From Streptomyces sp. L2 (GTDB lineage Bacteria > Actinomycetota > Actinomycetes > Streptomycetales > Streptomycetaceae), in contig NZ_QBDT01000001.1 in the NCBI RefSeq assembly GCF_004124325.1, forward strand, positions 2,852,001 to 2,916,000: a stretch of 64,000 nt of DNA. Reading direction: 5' to 3'. Both the position numbers and the translations under genes were made by a program. Shown one piece after another: positions 44,804 through 51,781 of this stretch; position 1 is the first letter of the stretch, and every line of letters begins with the position of its first letter. The notes below the pieces were generated by a model. That model saw only the letters and a program-made list of their open reading frames with translations, was not told the DNA's origin and ran no database searches.

Positions 44804-44953
44804 CTAGACGCTGACGGTCGCCACGGTGCCGGTGCACGTCGTGGTGACGTACGAGAAGATCGAGGTCGTCGGCAGTTCCCGCTCCGCAGAGGCCGCGAGT
44901 TCCGCGACGTCCACGAAGTACCGGTAGCCCTCGATGAGTTCCTGCTCGCTCAC
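44804..44953 (-). CDS. Precursor peptide B2 (class V-like locus, no C-terminal Cys)
   Basis: 49 aa from a GTG at 44951-44953 with GAGGAG 5 nt upstream. The leader EQELIEGYRYFVDVAELAAS shares the L-x-x-G-(Y/F)...D-x-x-E-L-A-A pattern with the other three peptides. The C-terminal part LPTTSIFSYVTTTCTGTVAT carries one Cys (40) and many Thr/Ser. It lies 31 bp after A2 in the same unit and ends at a strong terminator. Paralogue of B1. Confidence 0.85.
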   Translation of the reverse strand: MSEQELIEGYRYFVDVAELAASAERELPTTSIFSYVTTTCTGTVATVSV

Positions 44954-44984
44954 GACTTCTCCTCGAACTCCGTGTGGTGGTCGG

Positions 44985-45152
44985 TCAGCAGGTGTGCTCG
45001 GCGGTGAGCGAGACGCTGACGCCGCTGATGAAGCTGAGGCTGAGGCCGATGCTCAGGGACGCCTCCTCCTTGGTCACCGTGGTCGCCTGCGCGGCCAGCT
45101 CCTCGACGTCGGTGTAGGCGGCGAAACCGTTCATCAGGTCCTGAGCAGACAT
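44985..45152 (-). CDS. Precursor peptide A2 (class V-like locus, C-terminal Cys)
   Basis: 55 aa. The leader is MSAQDLMNGFAAYTDVEELA followed by AQATTVTKEE; the core (about 31-55) is rich in Ser (SLSIGLSLSFISGVSVSLT) and ends TAEHTC. Thr50 is five residues before the terminal Cys55, the spacing used for AviMeCys rings in thioviridamide-type peptides. The ATG at 45150-45152 has GGAG upstream, and a TTGACT/TAGAAA promoter lies 50-80 bp upstream. Confidence 0.88.
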   Translation of the reverse strand: MSAQDLMNGFAAYTDVEELAAQATTVTKEEASLSIGLSLSFISGVSVSLTAEHTC

Positions 45153-45200
45153 GCGAGTCTCCTTCGTAGTGTCGGAATGCCCGTCGCCCGGGCACATCTC

Positions 45201-45251
45201 ATTTCTACGGGCATGACAATCAAGAGTCAAGAGCCATGACAACATCTGTCA
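45201..45251 (-). promoter_or_regulatory. Promoter with shared operator box for the A2-B2 pair
   Basis: On the minus strand: -35 TTGACT (45225-45230), a 17-nt spacer, -10 TAGAAA (45202-45207). Upstream lie TTGTCATGGCTC joined to the -35, and the inverted repeat TGACA-N5-TGTCA (45237-45251). The region is AT-rich against a GC-rich background. Confidence 0.75.
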
Positions 45252-45286
45252 GATTCTCTATACCGGCCGACCTCCCGGGAACGCCA

Positions 45287-45324
45287 AGCAGGGGCAGAGA
45301 GCCTGATGGCTTCCTGCCCCTGCT
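45287..45324 (-). terminator. Terminator of the A1-B1 pair
   Basis: AGCAGGGGCAG pairs with CTGCCCCTGCT. It separates the two peptide pairs into independent units. Confidence 0.8.
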
Positions 45325-45365
45325 GAGGGAATGCGCTGGATCGAGCACTCACATGACGGCGCCGG

Positions 45366-45512
45366 CTAGTTGCTGATCGTCGGGGTCGCGGTCGTGGGAT
45401 AGCTGATCGTGAAGATGGTGGTCGTCGGGAGGTACTCCCCCGCCGGAGACGCCGCGAGTTCCTCGGCGTCGGCGAAGGTGCGGTACCCCTCGACCAGATC
45501 GTGTGCGGTCAT
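45366..45512 (-). CDS. Precursor peptide B1 (Cys-free)
   Basis: 48 aa from an ATG with AGGAGG 8 nt upstream. The leader MTAHDLVEGYRTFADAEELA matches B2 and the A peptides in the G-(Y/F)...E-E-L-A-A pattern. The C-terminal part YLPTTTIFTISYPTTATPTI is almost all Thr, Ile, Ser and Pro and contains no Cys, so no lanthionine is possible within it; dehydration or another fate must apply. It is 30 bp after A1, the same spacing as A2-B2. Confidence 0.85.
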   Translation of the reverse strand: MTAHDLVEGYRTFADAEELAASPAGEYLPTTTIFTISYPTTATPTISN

Positions 45513-45542
45513 GGCTCAGGCCTCCTGGTGCGGGCGGCGGGC

Positions 45543-45701
45543 TCAGCAGCCGGTGTCGTAGGTGTGCACCACGCTGATCGTCACGAGAGTGATCGCGAGC
45601 GACATCGACTGCTCCTCCTTGGTCACCGTCGTCGGCTGGGCGGCCAGCTCCTCGGCGTCGGTGTAGGCGTCGAAACCGTTCATCAGGTTCTGGGCGGACA
45701 T
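45543..45701 (-). CDS. Precursor peptide A1 (class V-like locus, C-terminal Cys)
   Basis: 52 aa. The leader MSAQNLMNGFDAYTDAEELA followed by AQPTTVTKEE is nearly identical to A2. The core SMSLAITLVTISVVHTYDTG ends in Cys52, with Thr47 at Cys minus 5, as in A2. First gene of the A1-B1 unit. The ATG at 45699-45701 is chosen by the leader alignment; GGAG lies 6-9 nt upstream. Confidence 0.88.
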   Translation of the reverse strand: MSAQNLMNGFDAYTDAEELAAQPTTVTKEEQSMSLAITLVTISVVHTYDTGC

Positions 45702-45774
45702 GGGTGTCTCCTTCTGACGTCGGAACAGTGGTGAGGACCCGGCCCCCGGCAACCCCGGCGGGCCGTGCACCACT

Positions 45775-45825
45775 TTTTTACGCCCCATGACATCTCAGAG
45801 TCAAGTTTCGTGACTATATTTGTCA
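45775..45825 (-). promoter_or_regulatory. Promoter with shared operator box for the A1-B1 pair
   Basis: On the minus strand: TAGTCACGAAAC joined to -35 TTGACT (45799-45804), 17-18 nt, then GTAAAA/TAAAAA (45775-45781). TGAC-N6-TGTCA lies upstream (45811-45825), at the same offset as in the A2-B2 promoter. Confidence 0.75.
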
Positions 45826-45911
45826 TCACAATGCGAACCGGAGGGCTGGCGTGGCCGTCGTCGCCGTAAGCTGGCTCCCACTCCTTGACACGGACGCGGA
45901 ATGGACGGCGC

Positions 45912-47144
45912 ATGGAACTGTTGGGCCAACCGGAGTTCGGCCGGCTGCTGCGCAGGCTGCGGGTCGAGCGGGGCTTGTCACAGGCGGACCTCGTGGGCCC
46001 CAAGGTGTCCGCCAGCTACGTCTCGCGGCTGGAGTCGGGCGGCCGGGCCGTCACGCCGCAGGCGGCCGCGCATCTGGCGGAGCGGCTGGGGATCGCGGTG
46101 GACGTCTTCCGCATCTCGCCCGGCACGGCGGCCACCGACCGGGCGCCCGCCCTGCTCGCGGCCGCGGTCGCCGCGCTCGACGACGGCGCGCCCGCCGAGG
46201 CCGTACGGCTGCTCACCACATGCGCCGCCCTGCCCGACGTCTCCCCCGCCTACGCCTGGCAGGTCCTCTGGCACCTGGCCCGCGCCCACGAACGGCTCGG
46301 TGACGTGCCCGCGCGACGGGACGCCCTGGAGCGGCTGCGGCCGGTCGTCCAGGAGGCGGGGATCACGCATCTGCGGGTCCGGGTGCTGGCGGCGCTGTCC
46401 GGTTGCGACCGTGTGCTCGGCGACACGGAGGCGGCCGTCGCTGAGGGCCGCGAGGCGCTAGCGTCCGCGCAGGGCGCGACGGCGGCGGACCAGGCCGAGG
46501 CGCTGGCCGCGCTCGCGGCTGCGGAGGTCGAGGCGGGACGGCTCGGCGAGGCGGACGAACACGCCGGCCTGCTGCTGGAACACGTCGAGGGGGCGTCCGG
46601 GGGGCGCAGGGTGCGCGCGCTGTGGACGGCGGCGACGGTCCACGCGGCGCGGGACGCGCACGACAGGGCGCTGCCGCTGCTGGAGGAGGCGCTGCGGGCC
46701 GCTGACGCCCGCGCCGACCTGCTGCTGTGGGCGCGGCTGCGGCTGGCCGCGGTGTCCGCGCACCTCGAGGTGCGCGGGGAGGTGACGGCGGAGGCGGAGG
46801 GCTGGTGCCGGGAGGCGGAGACGGCGCTCGCGATGATGGACGGGGCGGCCGGGCATCCGGCGGAACTGCGGGCCGTTCAGGCGCGGATCGCCTTCCGGCG
46901 GGGTGATGTGGCCGGCGCGGCCGGACTGTGCCGGGAAGCGCTCGCGGAGCCAGGGACCATGAGCCACCACGACCGCGTCCGCACCGAGATCCTGCTGCAC
47001 GAGGCCGAACTGGCCGCGGGCGCGGGGGAACCGGCGGCGGCGGAGCTGCGCCGCATCGCCGAGGAGGCGACCCGCTCCGGCAACCTCGACGTCGCCGCCC
47101 GCGCGTGGAAGGCGCTCGCGGAGGCAACGGTGAAGGGGGCCTAG
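45912..47144 (+). CDS. XRE-family regulator with TPR-like domain
   Basis: 410 aa. The N-terminal helix-turn-helix is FGRLLRRLRVERGLSQADLV, SASYVSRLESGGR, LAERLGIAVD, about residues 7-68. The remainder is TPR-like helical repeats. It resembles Rgg/NprR-like or BldD-type XRE-TPR regulators only in architecture. ATG 45912 starts the domain cleanly. It is divergent from the A1-B1 pair and sits among precursor and enzyme genes, so it is a candidate pathway regulator that may bind the shared box. Confidence 0.85.
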   Translation: MELLGQPEFGRLLRRLRVERGLSQADLVGPKVSASYVSRLESGGRAVTPQAAAHLAERLGIAVDVFRISPGTAATDRAPALLAAAVAALDDGAPAEAVRLLTTCAALPDVSPAYAWQVLWHLARAHERLGDVPARRDALERLRPVVQEAGITHLRVRVLAALSGCDRVLGDTEAAVAEGREALASAQGATAADQAEALAALAAAEVEAGRLGEADEHAGLLLEHVEGASGGRRVRALWTAATVHAARDAHDRALPLLEEALRAADARADLLLWARLRLAAVSAHLEVRGEVTAEAEGWCREAETALAMMDGAAGHPAELRAVQARIAFRRGDVAGAAGLCREALAEPGTMSHHDRVRTEILLHEAELAAGAGEPAAAELRRIAEEATRSGNLDVAARAWKALAEATVKGA

Positions 47145-47148
47145 CCGG

Positions 47149-47364
47149 CCTGAGCGGATGAAAAAGGCCTGCCTGTGCGGCACTTGCCGAGCGTTCAGCG
47201 GTCGGACTCGACGGCCACGCGGAGCGGATGCAAGGGGCCTTGTCTGGAGGGCACTTGCCGAACGTTCAGCGGACCGGCGTCGACGGCCCCGCGGAGCGGA
47301 TGCAAGAGGCCCTGCCTGGACGGAACTTGCCCAGCGCTCAGCGGACCGGCGTCGACGGCCCCGC
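47149..47364. repeat. Three tandem ~72-bp units between convergent genes
   Basis: Units at 47149-47220, 47221-47292 and 47293-47364; the latter two are exactly 72 bp and about 90% alike. Each contains GAGCGGATG, ACTTGCC and TCAGCGG. The last unit covers the stop codon of the minus-strand phosphotransferase-like gene (47338). Confidence 0.85.
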
Positions 47365-48678
47365 GCACACGCGCACGGCGTCCCAGGCGCTCCGGGTTTC
47401 CGGTTTCCCGGTCGTCTCCTCGGCGGCGTCCATGGCCTCTGCCACGAGGTCGAGGTAGACGAGCAGTTGCTCGTGCCAGACGACGTACGAGGCGAAGTCG
47501 TGGGCGTGGGTGAGGCTGCGGATGACGAGGGCGCGGTGGGCGGCGACTGGGGAGGGCTGGGCGCCGTAGCCCTCCAGCAGGGCGCGCGCCAGCGCCGGGT
47601 AGTCGGCGGGGCCGCACACTCCCCAGCGTGCGCCCGCGGCCATCTCGGCGATCTCGGCGAGCTGCCAGGCGAGGTCGAACTCCCAGCAGCCGAGGGTGAG
47701 TTCCTCGCCGGTGAAGAGCGCCGGGCGCCCGGAGCCCGTCGGCAGGACCAGGTTGCCGAAGGCGGGGCCGCCGTGCAGCAGGACGCGTGGTCCCGGTCCG
47801 TGCGCGGCTTGCTCGCTCCACTCGGCGATCAGCCGCAACCGCCGGTCCCCCAGGCGGGACCGGGCCGTGGCGTGCAGACGCGGTGCCTCGCCGGGGCCGG
47901 TTCCGGTGCGCAGCCACCGGGCGAGCCGGGCGGGGGCCGGCGGCACGCCGGGCGCCTCGGGCTCCGCCCCGGGCGGCGGGCTCGCGTGCAGCAGCCGCAG
48001 GGTCGCACCCAGTCCGCGTACGGCATCCCGTACGGCCCGCTGGGCGTCCGGGTCCCGCTGGTCCTCCCGGAGCACCGTGGCGACCGACCGCGTTCCAGGC
48101 GCCCGATACCGCAGGACGCCTTCCTGTACGGCATCGGGGGCGGCCAGCGCGAGCCCCACCGGCGCCGCCGCGGACACCGCCCGCACCCGCCCCGCCCAAC
48201 TCTCACCGGGCAACCCCAACGGCGCCTCCCGCGCCGCCCCGGGCCGACGCGCCCACACATACCCACCCCCGGGCACTGCCACAACAGCCGTGACGACACG
48301 CCGAGTCCCCAACTCCCGCACCAGCCGCTCCCCCACCCCGACCCGCACCCCGCTACCGGGAGCGACCTGAGGCGTGGCCGCGCCGGGCCGCACCGGGGCG
48401 GGGTCAGCGACGACGGCCGCCGAGCCGGACAGCGCCGGGCCAGGGGCGGGGGCGGCAGCCGCCGGGCCGGACCTCGGCGAACAGGAGTCGGAGGCCACCG
48501 CTGGGCCGGGCCGGGTCGAACCACGGGCCGACGCACGCGCGAGTGGCACGGGGCCGGCCGGCGCCGTACCAAGAGCGGGCGCGGACGCCGCCGCACCGGA
48601 CCGCGCCGGGCCAGGGGCGCCAGCCGCCGGGGCGGCGGGCTGCGAAGTGGGGACGGGAGGGTCAGGCTGCACCGGCAT
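47338..48678 (-). CDS. Degenerate phosphotransferase-family protein of the class V-like locus
   Basis: 446 aa. The first ~105 residues are Pro/Ala/Gly low complexity. The APH-like domain follows, with the catalytic-loop equivalent LLHGGPAFGNLVL, where the usual HGD is HGG, so the catalytic Asp is missing, and WEFDLAWQL in the C-lobe. It is last in the kinase-HopA1-LLM-HFCD operon and overlaps the flavoprotein stop by 17 bp. A non-catalytic scaffold or the third (cyclase-assigned, LanX-like) component is possible. Confidence 0.75.
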   Translation of the reverse strand: MPVQPDPPVPTSQPAAPAAGAPGPARSGAAASAPALGTAPAGPVPLARASARGSTRPGPAVASDSCSPRSGPAAAAPAPGPALSGSAAVVADPAPVRPGAATPQVAPGSGVRVGVGERLVRELGTRRVVTAVVAVPGGGYVWARRPGAAREAPLGLPGESWAGRVRAVSAAAPVGLALAAPDAVQEGVLRYRAPGTRSVATVLREDQRDPDAQRAVRDAVRGLGATLRLLHASPPPGAEPEAPGVPPAPARLARWLRTGTGPGEAPRLHATARSRLGDRRLRLIAEWSEQAAHGPGPRVLLHGGPAFGNLVLPTGSGRPALFTGEELTLGCWEFDLAWQLAEIAEMAAGARWGVCGPADYPALARALLEGYGAQPSPVAAHRALVIRSLTHAHDFASYVVWHEQLLVYLDLVAEAMDAAEETTGKPETRSAWDAVRVCAGPSTPVR

Positions 48679-49537
48679 GGGCTGGGTCCTTCAGGGGGTG
48701 GGGGCGGGGGTGGTGGGTGGTGATGAGGTCCCAGAGGGTGGAGAGGGGGGCGGCCACCGAGGCGTCGTCGCGGCCTGTGGAGGCGCTGCGGCCGGGGTGC
48801 GGGGGTGCGATCAGGACGTTGTCGTACCGGCTCAGTGTCTGGAGGTGGGCGCGGTAGGCGGGGTTCGCCTCGGCACCCGGGGGCAGCGCGGGGGCGATGC
48901 CGATGACCGCCCGGGTGCACTGGAGTGCCATCAGGACGGGTGTGTCGGCGAGGCCCTGGGCGAACCGGCCGATGAAGTTCAGGCCCGCCGGGTGGACGGC
49001 CACCGCGTCGGGCCACTGGGCCAGTTCGACGTGGTCCACGGGCGGGGTCGCGGCGTCGGCCGTGGTGCCCGGCCAGGCGTCCAGCAGCACCTCGCGGCCC
49101 AGGATCGCCGTGAGCGCGGGCCTGCTGACGAAGCGTTCGGCGCTGCGGGTGACCGCCACGCGGACCTCGGTGTCCGGGTGGGCGATGCGCAGCCAGTTCA
49201 GCCAGTACGGCAGGAACGCCACGCTCAGCGCCCCGGTGCCGAACAGCAGCAGCCGGGCGGGCGCGGAGGGCACGTCATCCGACGGCCCGGCCCCCGGTTC
49301 CGGCCCGGCGGCGGCCGGCGGCCTCGGCTCGGGGACGTGCCCCGGGGGAACGGCGGCCGGCCTCGGCTCGGGGGTGTGCTCCGAGGGAACGGCGGCGGGC
49401 CTCGGCTCGGGGGCGTGTTCCGGGGGGACGGCGGACGGTCCTCGCCCCCGCCCCGGGCCGGTGCCGGCTGCCGTCCGGGCCGTACCCTCCCGGGGTTTGC
49501 CGGCGGCTCCCTTGCGGGCGGTTCGCGGCTCAGCCAT
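48662..49537 (-). CDS. HFCD flavoprotein, cysteine decarboxylase-like (LanD-type)
   Basis: 291 aa. An N-terminal ~95-residue low-complexity extension has three 13-aa PEPRPAAVP-type repeats. The flavoprotein domain has LLLFGTGALSVAFLPYWLNW, a PAGLNFIGRFAQGLADTPVL block in the place of the PASANT motif, and LQCTRAVIGIAPALPPG as the substrate-recognition region. HFCD enzymes oxidatively decarboxylate a C-terminal Cys to the enethiol that becomes AviCys; precursors A1 and A2 end in Cys. It overlaps the LLM gene's stop by 8 bp. Confidence 0.83.
   Translation of the reverse strand: MAEPRTARKGAAGKPREGTARTAAGTGPGRGRGPSAVPPEHAPEPRPAAVPSEHTPEPRPAAVPPGHVPEPRPPAAAGPEPGAGPSDDVPSAPARLLLFGTGALSVAFLPYWLNWLRIAHPDTEVRVAVTRSAERFVSRPALTAILGREVLLDAWPGTTADAATPPVDHVELAQWPDAVAVHPAGLNFIGRFAQGLADTPVLMALQCTRAVIGIAPALPPGAEANPAYRAHLQTLSRYDNVLIAPPHPGRSASTGRDDASVAAPLSTLWDLITTHHPRPHPLKDPAHAGAA
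49320..49436. repeat. Three tandem 39-bp units in the HFCD flavoprotein gene
   Basis: Units 49320-49358, 49359-49397 and 49398-49436, each beginning GGCCTCGGCTCGGGG. In frame (13 codons). Confidence 0.88.
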
Positions 49538-50513
49538 GGAGTTCCTCCACCGCGGTGAAGACGTCCTCCAGGTCCCTGATGGCCTCCTCGGGGCTGTGGA
49601 CGAAGTGGACGCCGCCGACGTTGAGGATCAGCTCGTCGATGCCGGCCGCGCGGTACCGGGCGAGTTCGCGGGCGATGTGCGCGGGACTGCCGTAGACGAA
49701 CACGCCCTTCTCGACGAGCTGTTTGGCCTTGGCCAGCAGGTCGTCCTCGCGGCGCACGTTCAGTCCCGCACGGCGCAGCATGTCGAGGTAGTGCGGGGCG
49801 GTGAGGTGTCCGGCGGACATCTTCGCGGCGAGGGCGGCCGGGTCGCGTCCGGGTCGGTCGACGGCCAGGTGGACGACGGTCGCCACGCGCGGCGGCCGGC
49901 GGTCCCCGGCTCCCTCCTCCAGCGCGGGCAGGAGGACGTCGCTGACGTATTCGGTCGGGGTGAGCCAGGTGATGGCGACGTCGGCCACGCCGGCGGCGGA
50001 CCTCGCCATGGCGGGGCGCAGCACTCCCGCGCCGACCTCCACGAGCGGGTGCGGCCGGGTCGGCGGCAGCTCGACGCGCATGCGGAAGTATGCGCCGGGC
50101 TCGGTGGTACCGCCGTCGAGCAGGGTGCGGGCGGCCGTGAGGAACTCCGTGGCGGCGGCGCGCGGGCTGGCGTACGGGGCCCCGTTGATGGAGGCCACGA
50201 AGCCGGGGGTGGCGGGGCCGTAGCCCATGACGACGGGCCGGCCGGTGATGTGCGCGAGGGAGCGGGCCTGCAGCGCGGCGTCGAACGGGGTGCGCAGCGC
50301 CGTCAGGGACACGCCCGTGCCGACCGGGACGCGCAGCCCGCGGCCGGCGAAGTGCGCGAAGAGCTGGAGGCTGTCGATGTGCAGCGACTGCCCGGTCCAC
50401 AGGCGGCGGGCGTGTCGGCGGACGGCGAGTTCGGCGTAGGGCAGGACGTCGTCGACGCCCTCCGGCTGGTAGGGGATCATCACGGCGGGCGTGGCCCGCT
50501 GGGGCATGGCCAT
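49530..50513 (-). CDS. LLM-class (F420/flavin-dependent) oxidoreductase, LanJ-like
   Basis: 327 aa. The TIM-barrel luciferase-like motifs are SLQLFAHFAGRGLRVPVGTG, PVVMGYGPATPGF, ADVAITWLTPTEYVSDVLL and GIDELILNVGG. In lexapeptide, a class V lanthipeptide, a homologous F420H2-dependent reductase (LxmJ) converts dehydroalanine to D-Ala; the location here makes the same reaction likely. Start ATG 50511-50513. It follows the HopA1 gene by 20 bp. Confidence 0.83.
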   Translation of the reverse strand: MAMPQRATPAVMIPYQPEGVDDVLPYAELAVRRHARRLWTGQSLHIDSLQLFAHFAGRGLRVPVGTGVSLTALRTPFDAALQARSLAHITGRPVVMGYGPATPGFVASINGAPYASPRAAATEFLTAARTLLDGGTTEPGAYFRMRVELPPTRPHPLVEVGAGVLRPAMARSAAGVADVAITWLTPTEYVSDVLLPALEEGAGDRRPPRVATVVHLAVDRPGRDPAALAAKMSAGHLTAPHYLDMLRRAGLNVRREDDLLAKAKQLVEKGVFVYGSPAHIARELARYRAAGIDELILNVGGVHFVHSPEEAIRDLEDVFTAVEELHG

Positions 50514-50533
50514 GGCTTGGGTCCAATCGGGGG

Positions 50534-51781
50534 TCAGCGCCCGGCGGCGGCGAACGGCTGCGGCAGGCCGGTGAGCAGGGGCGGCGCGACATCGTCGTAC
50601 GGCCGGGTGCGGGTGGCGGCGGTCGCCGGCGGCGGCAGGATGCTGCGCGGCGAGGTGGCGTTGTGGGCGGGATCGGCGGGGTCGATGCCGGCGTCGCGCA
50701 GGCTGTCGTGGACGGCCTGGTGGAGGCTGCGGGCCGTGGGGTCCTCGGCGTGGGCGACGAGGCCGGAGGCGACCGCCGCGGCCCGGTGCTCGCCGAAGCT
50801 GACCCGCCGCATGCCGGGGCGGTCGTCGGCGGGTTCCCAGGCGGCGCCGACACCGGGGGCGAGTTCGCGTACGAAGTCGGAGACGGTGCCGCCGAGTCCG
50901 GGCAGGCCGCGGGCGGTGTCCGCGAGGAGTTCGGCGGCGCCCCAGCTCTCGGGGCCCAGGTAGACCACGCAGGCGTCCTGCCGGGGGTAGCCGTTCCGGG
51001 AGGAGGCGATCTTGGCGCGGTACGGCAGCTGTTCGGCTTCCAGCAGGCCGAGTACGGCGGACCAGACGGCGGGCGCGGCGTCGGGGCCGGTGACGTGCAG
51101 GTAGACGCGGAGGGTGCCGGTGGAGCGGCCGCGCGCGGGGACGGTGCCCTCGCAGAGGAAGAAGCCGGGGGACACCGCCGGGCGGGCGGCGTCCAGGTGC
51201 ACCCGGAGTCGGCCGTCGGTCCGGATGCGGGTGGTGTCGACGCGTTCGCGGTCCATCGACACCCGCACTCCGTCGAGTACGACGGGGACGTGCCGGTCGT
51301 CGCCCTCACCGGCCTGCTCCACGACCCGGGTGAGCCTGCGGTGCGGCATGGCGTCGAGCAGCCGCGCCTCCAGGGCGGTGTCGCGCAGTTCGCGGGGGGC
51401 GGTCGGCTCCTCGTCGGTGCGGCCCATGTGGTGGCGGCGGTAGAGCTCCGAGGCGAGGGCGGCGCGCAGCGCGCGCGGGTCGTCGGCGGTCACGTCCCGG
51501 CCGCCGGCCACGGCTGCCGTCGCGCCGGGGGCGACGGTCGTGTCGGCGAGGATGCGGAGGATGCCGGGGGCCAGGAGGGCGGGGTGGGGCGCCGCCGGTG
51601 CGGTCGTGAGCGCCGCGGTTTCGGTGGCGGCGGTCGCTGTGGCTGTAGTTGGGGCTGTCACTTTGGCTGTGGTTGGGGCTGTGGTCGTCGTTGGTGCTGC
51701 GGCTGCGGCTGTAGCTGTGGTGGCGGCGGCTGCGGCTGTGGTGCCTGCGGCTGCGGCCGTAGCTGTGGTCGCGGTGTTCAT
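50534..51781 (-). CDS. HopA1-domain protein of the class V-like system (LanY-like)
   Basis: 415 aa. The first ~60 residues are Ala/Thr low complexity. The HopA1-effector-like domain (~95-385) has PGFFLCEGTVPARGRSTGTL, LRVYLHVTG, LPYRAKIASSRNGYPRQDAC and VVYLGPESWG, the conserved blocks of HopA1 homologues in class V lanthipeptide and thioamitide clusters. These proteins are assigned as the lyase that eliminates phosphate from phospho-Ser/Thr. ATGA overlap with the kinase gene. Confidence 0.85.
   Translation of the reverse strand: MNTATTATAAAAGTTAAAAATTATAAAAAPTTTTAPTTAKVTAPTTATATAATETAALTTAPAAPHPALLAPGILRILADTTVAPGATAAVAGGRDVTADDPRALRAALASELYRRHHMGRTDEEPTAPRELRDTALEARLLDAMPHRRLTRVVEQAGEGDDRHVPVVLDGVRVSMDRERVDTTRIRTDGRLRVHLDAARPAVSPGFFLCEGTVPARGRSTGTLRVYLHVTGPDAAPAVWSAVLGLLEAEQLPYRAKIASSRNGYPRQDACVVYLGPESWGAAELLADTARGLPGLGGTVSDFVRELAPGVGAAWEPADDRPGMRRVSFGEHRAAAVASGLVAHAEDPTARSLHQAVHDSLRDAGIDPADPAHNATSPRSILPPPATAATRTRPYDDVAPPLLTGLPQPFAAAGR

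Noticed and set aside
47149..47364. CRISPR array
   Set aside because: Units are contiguous 72-bp copies without unique spacers, and there are no cas genes.
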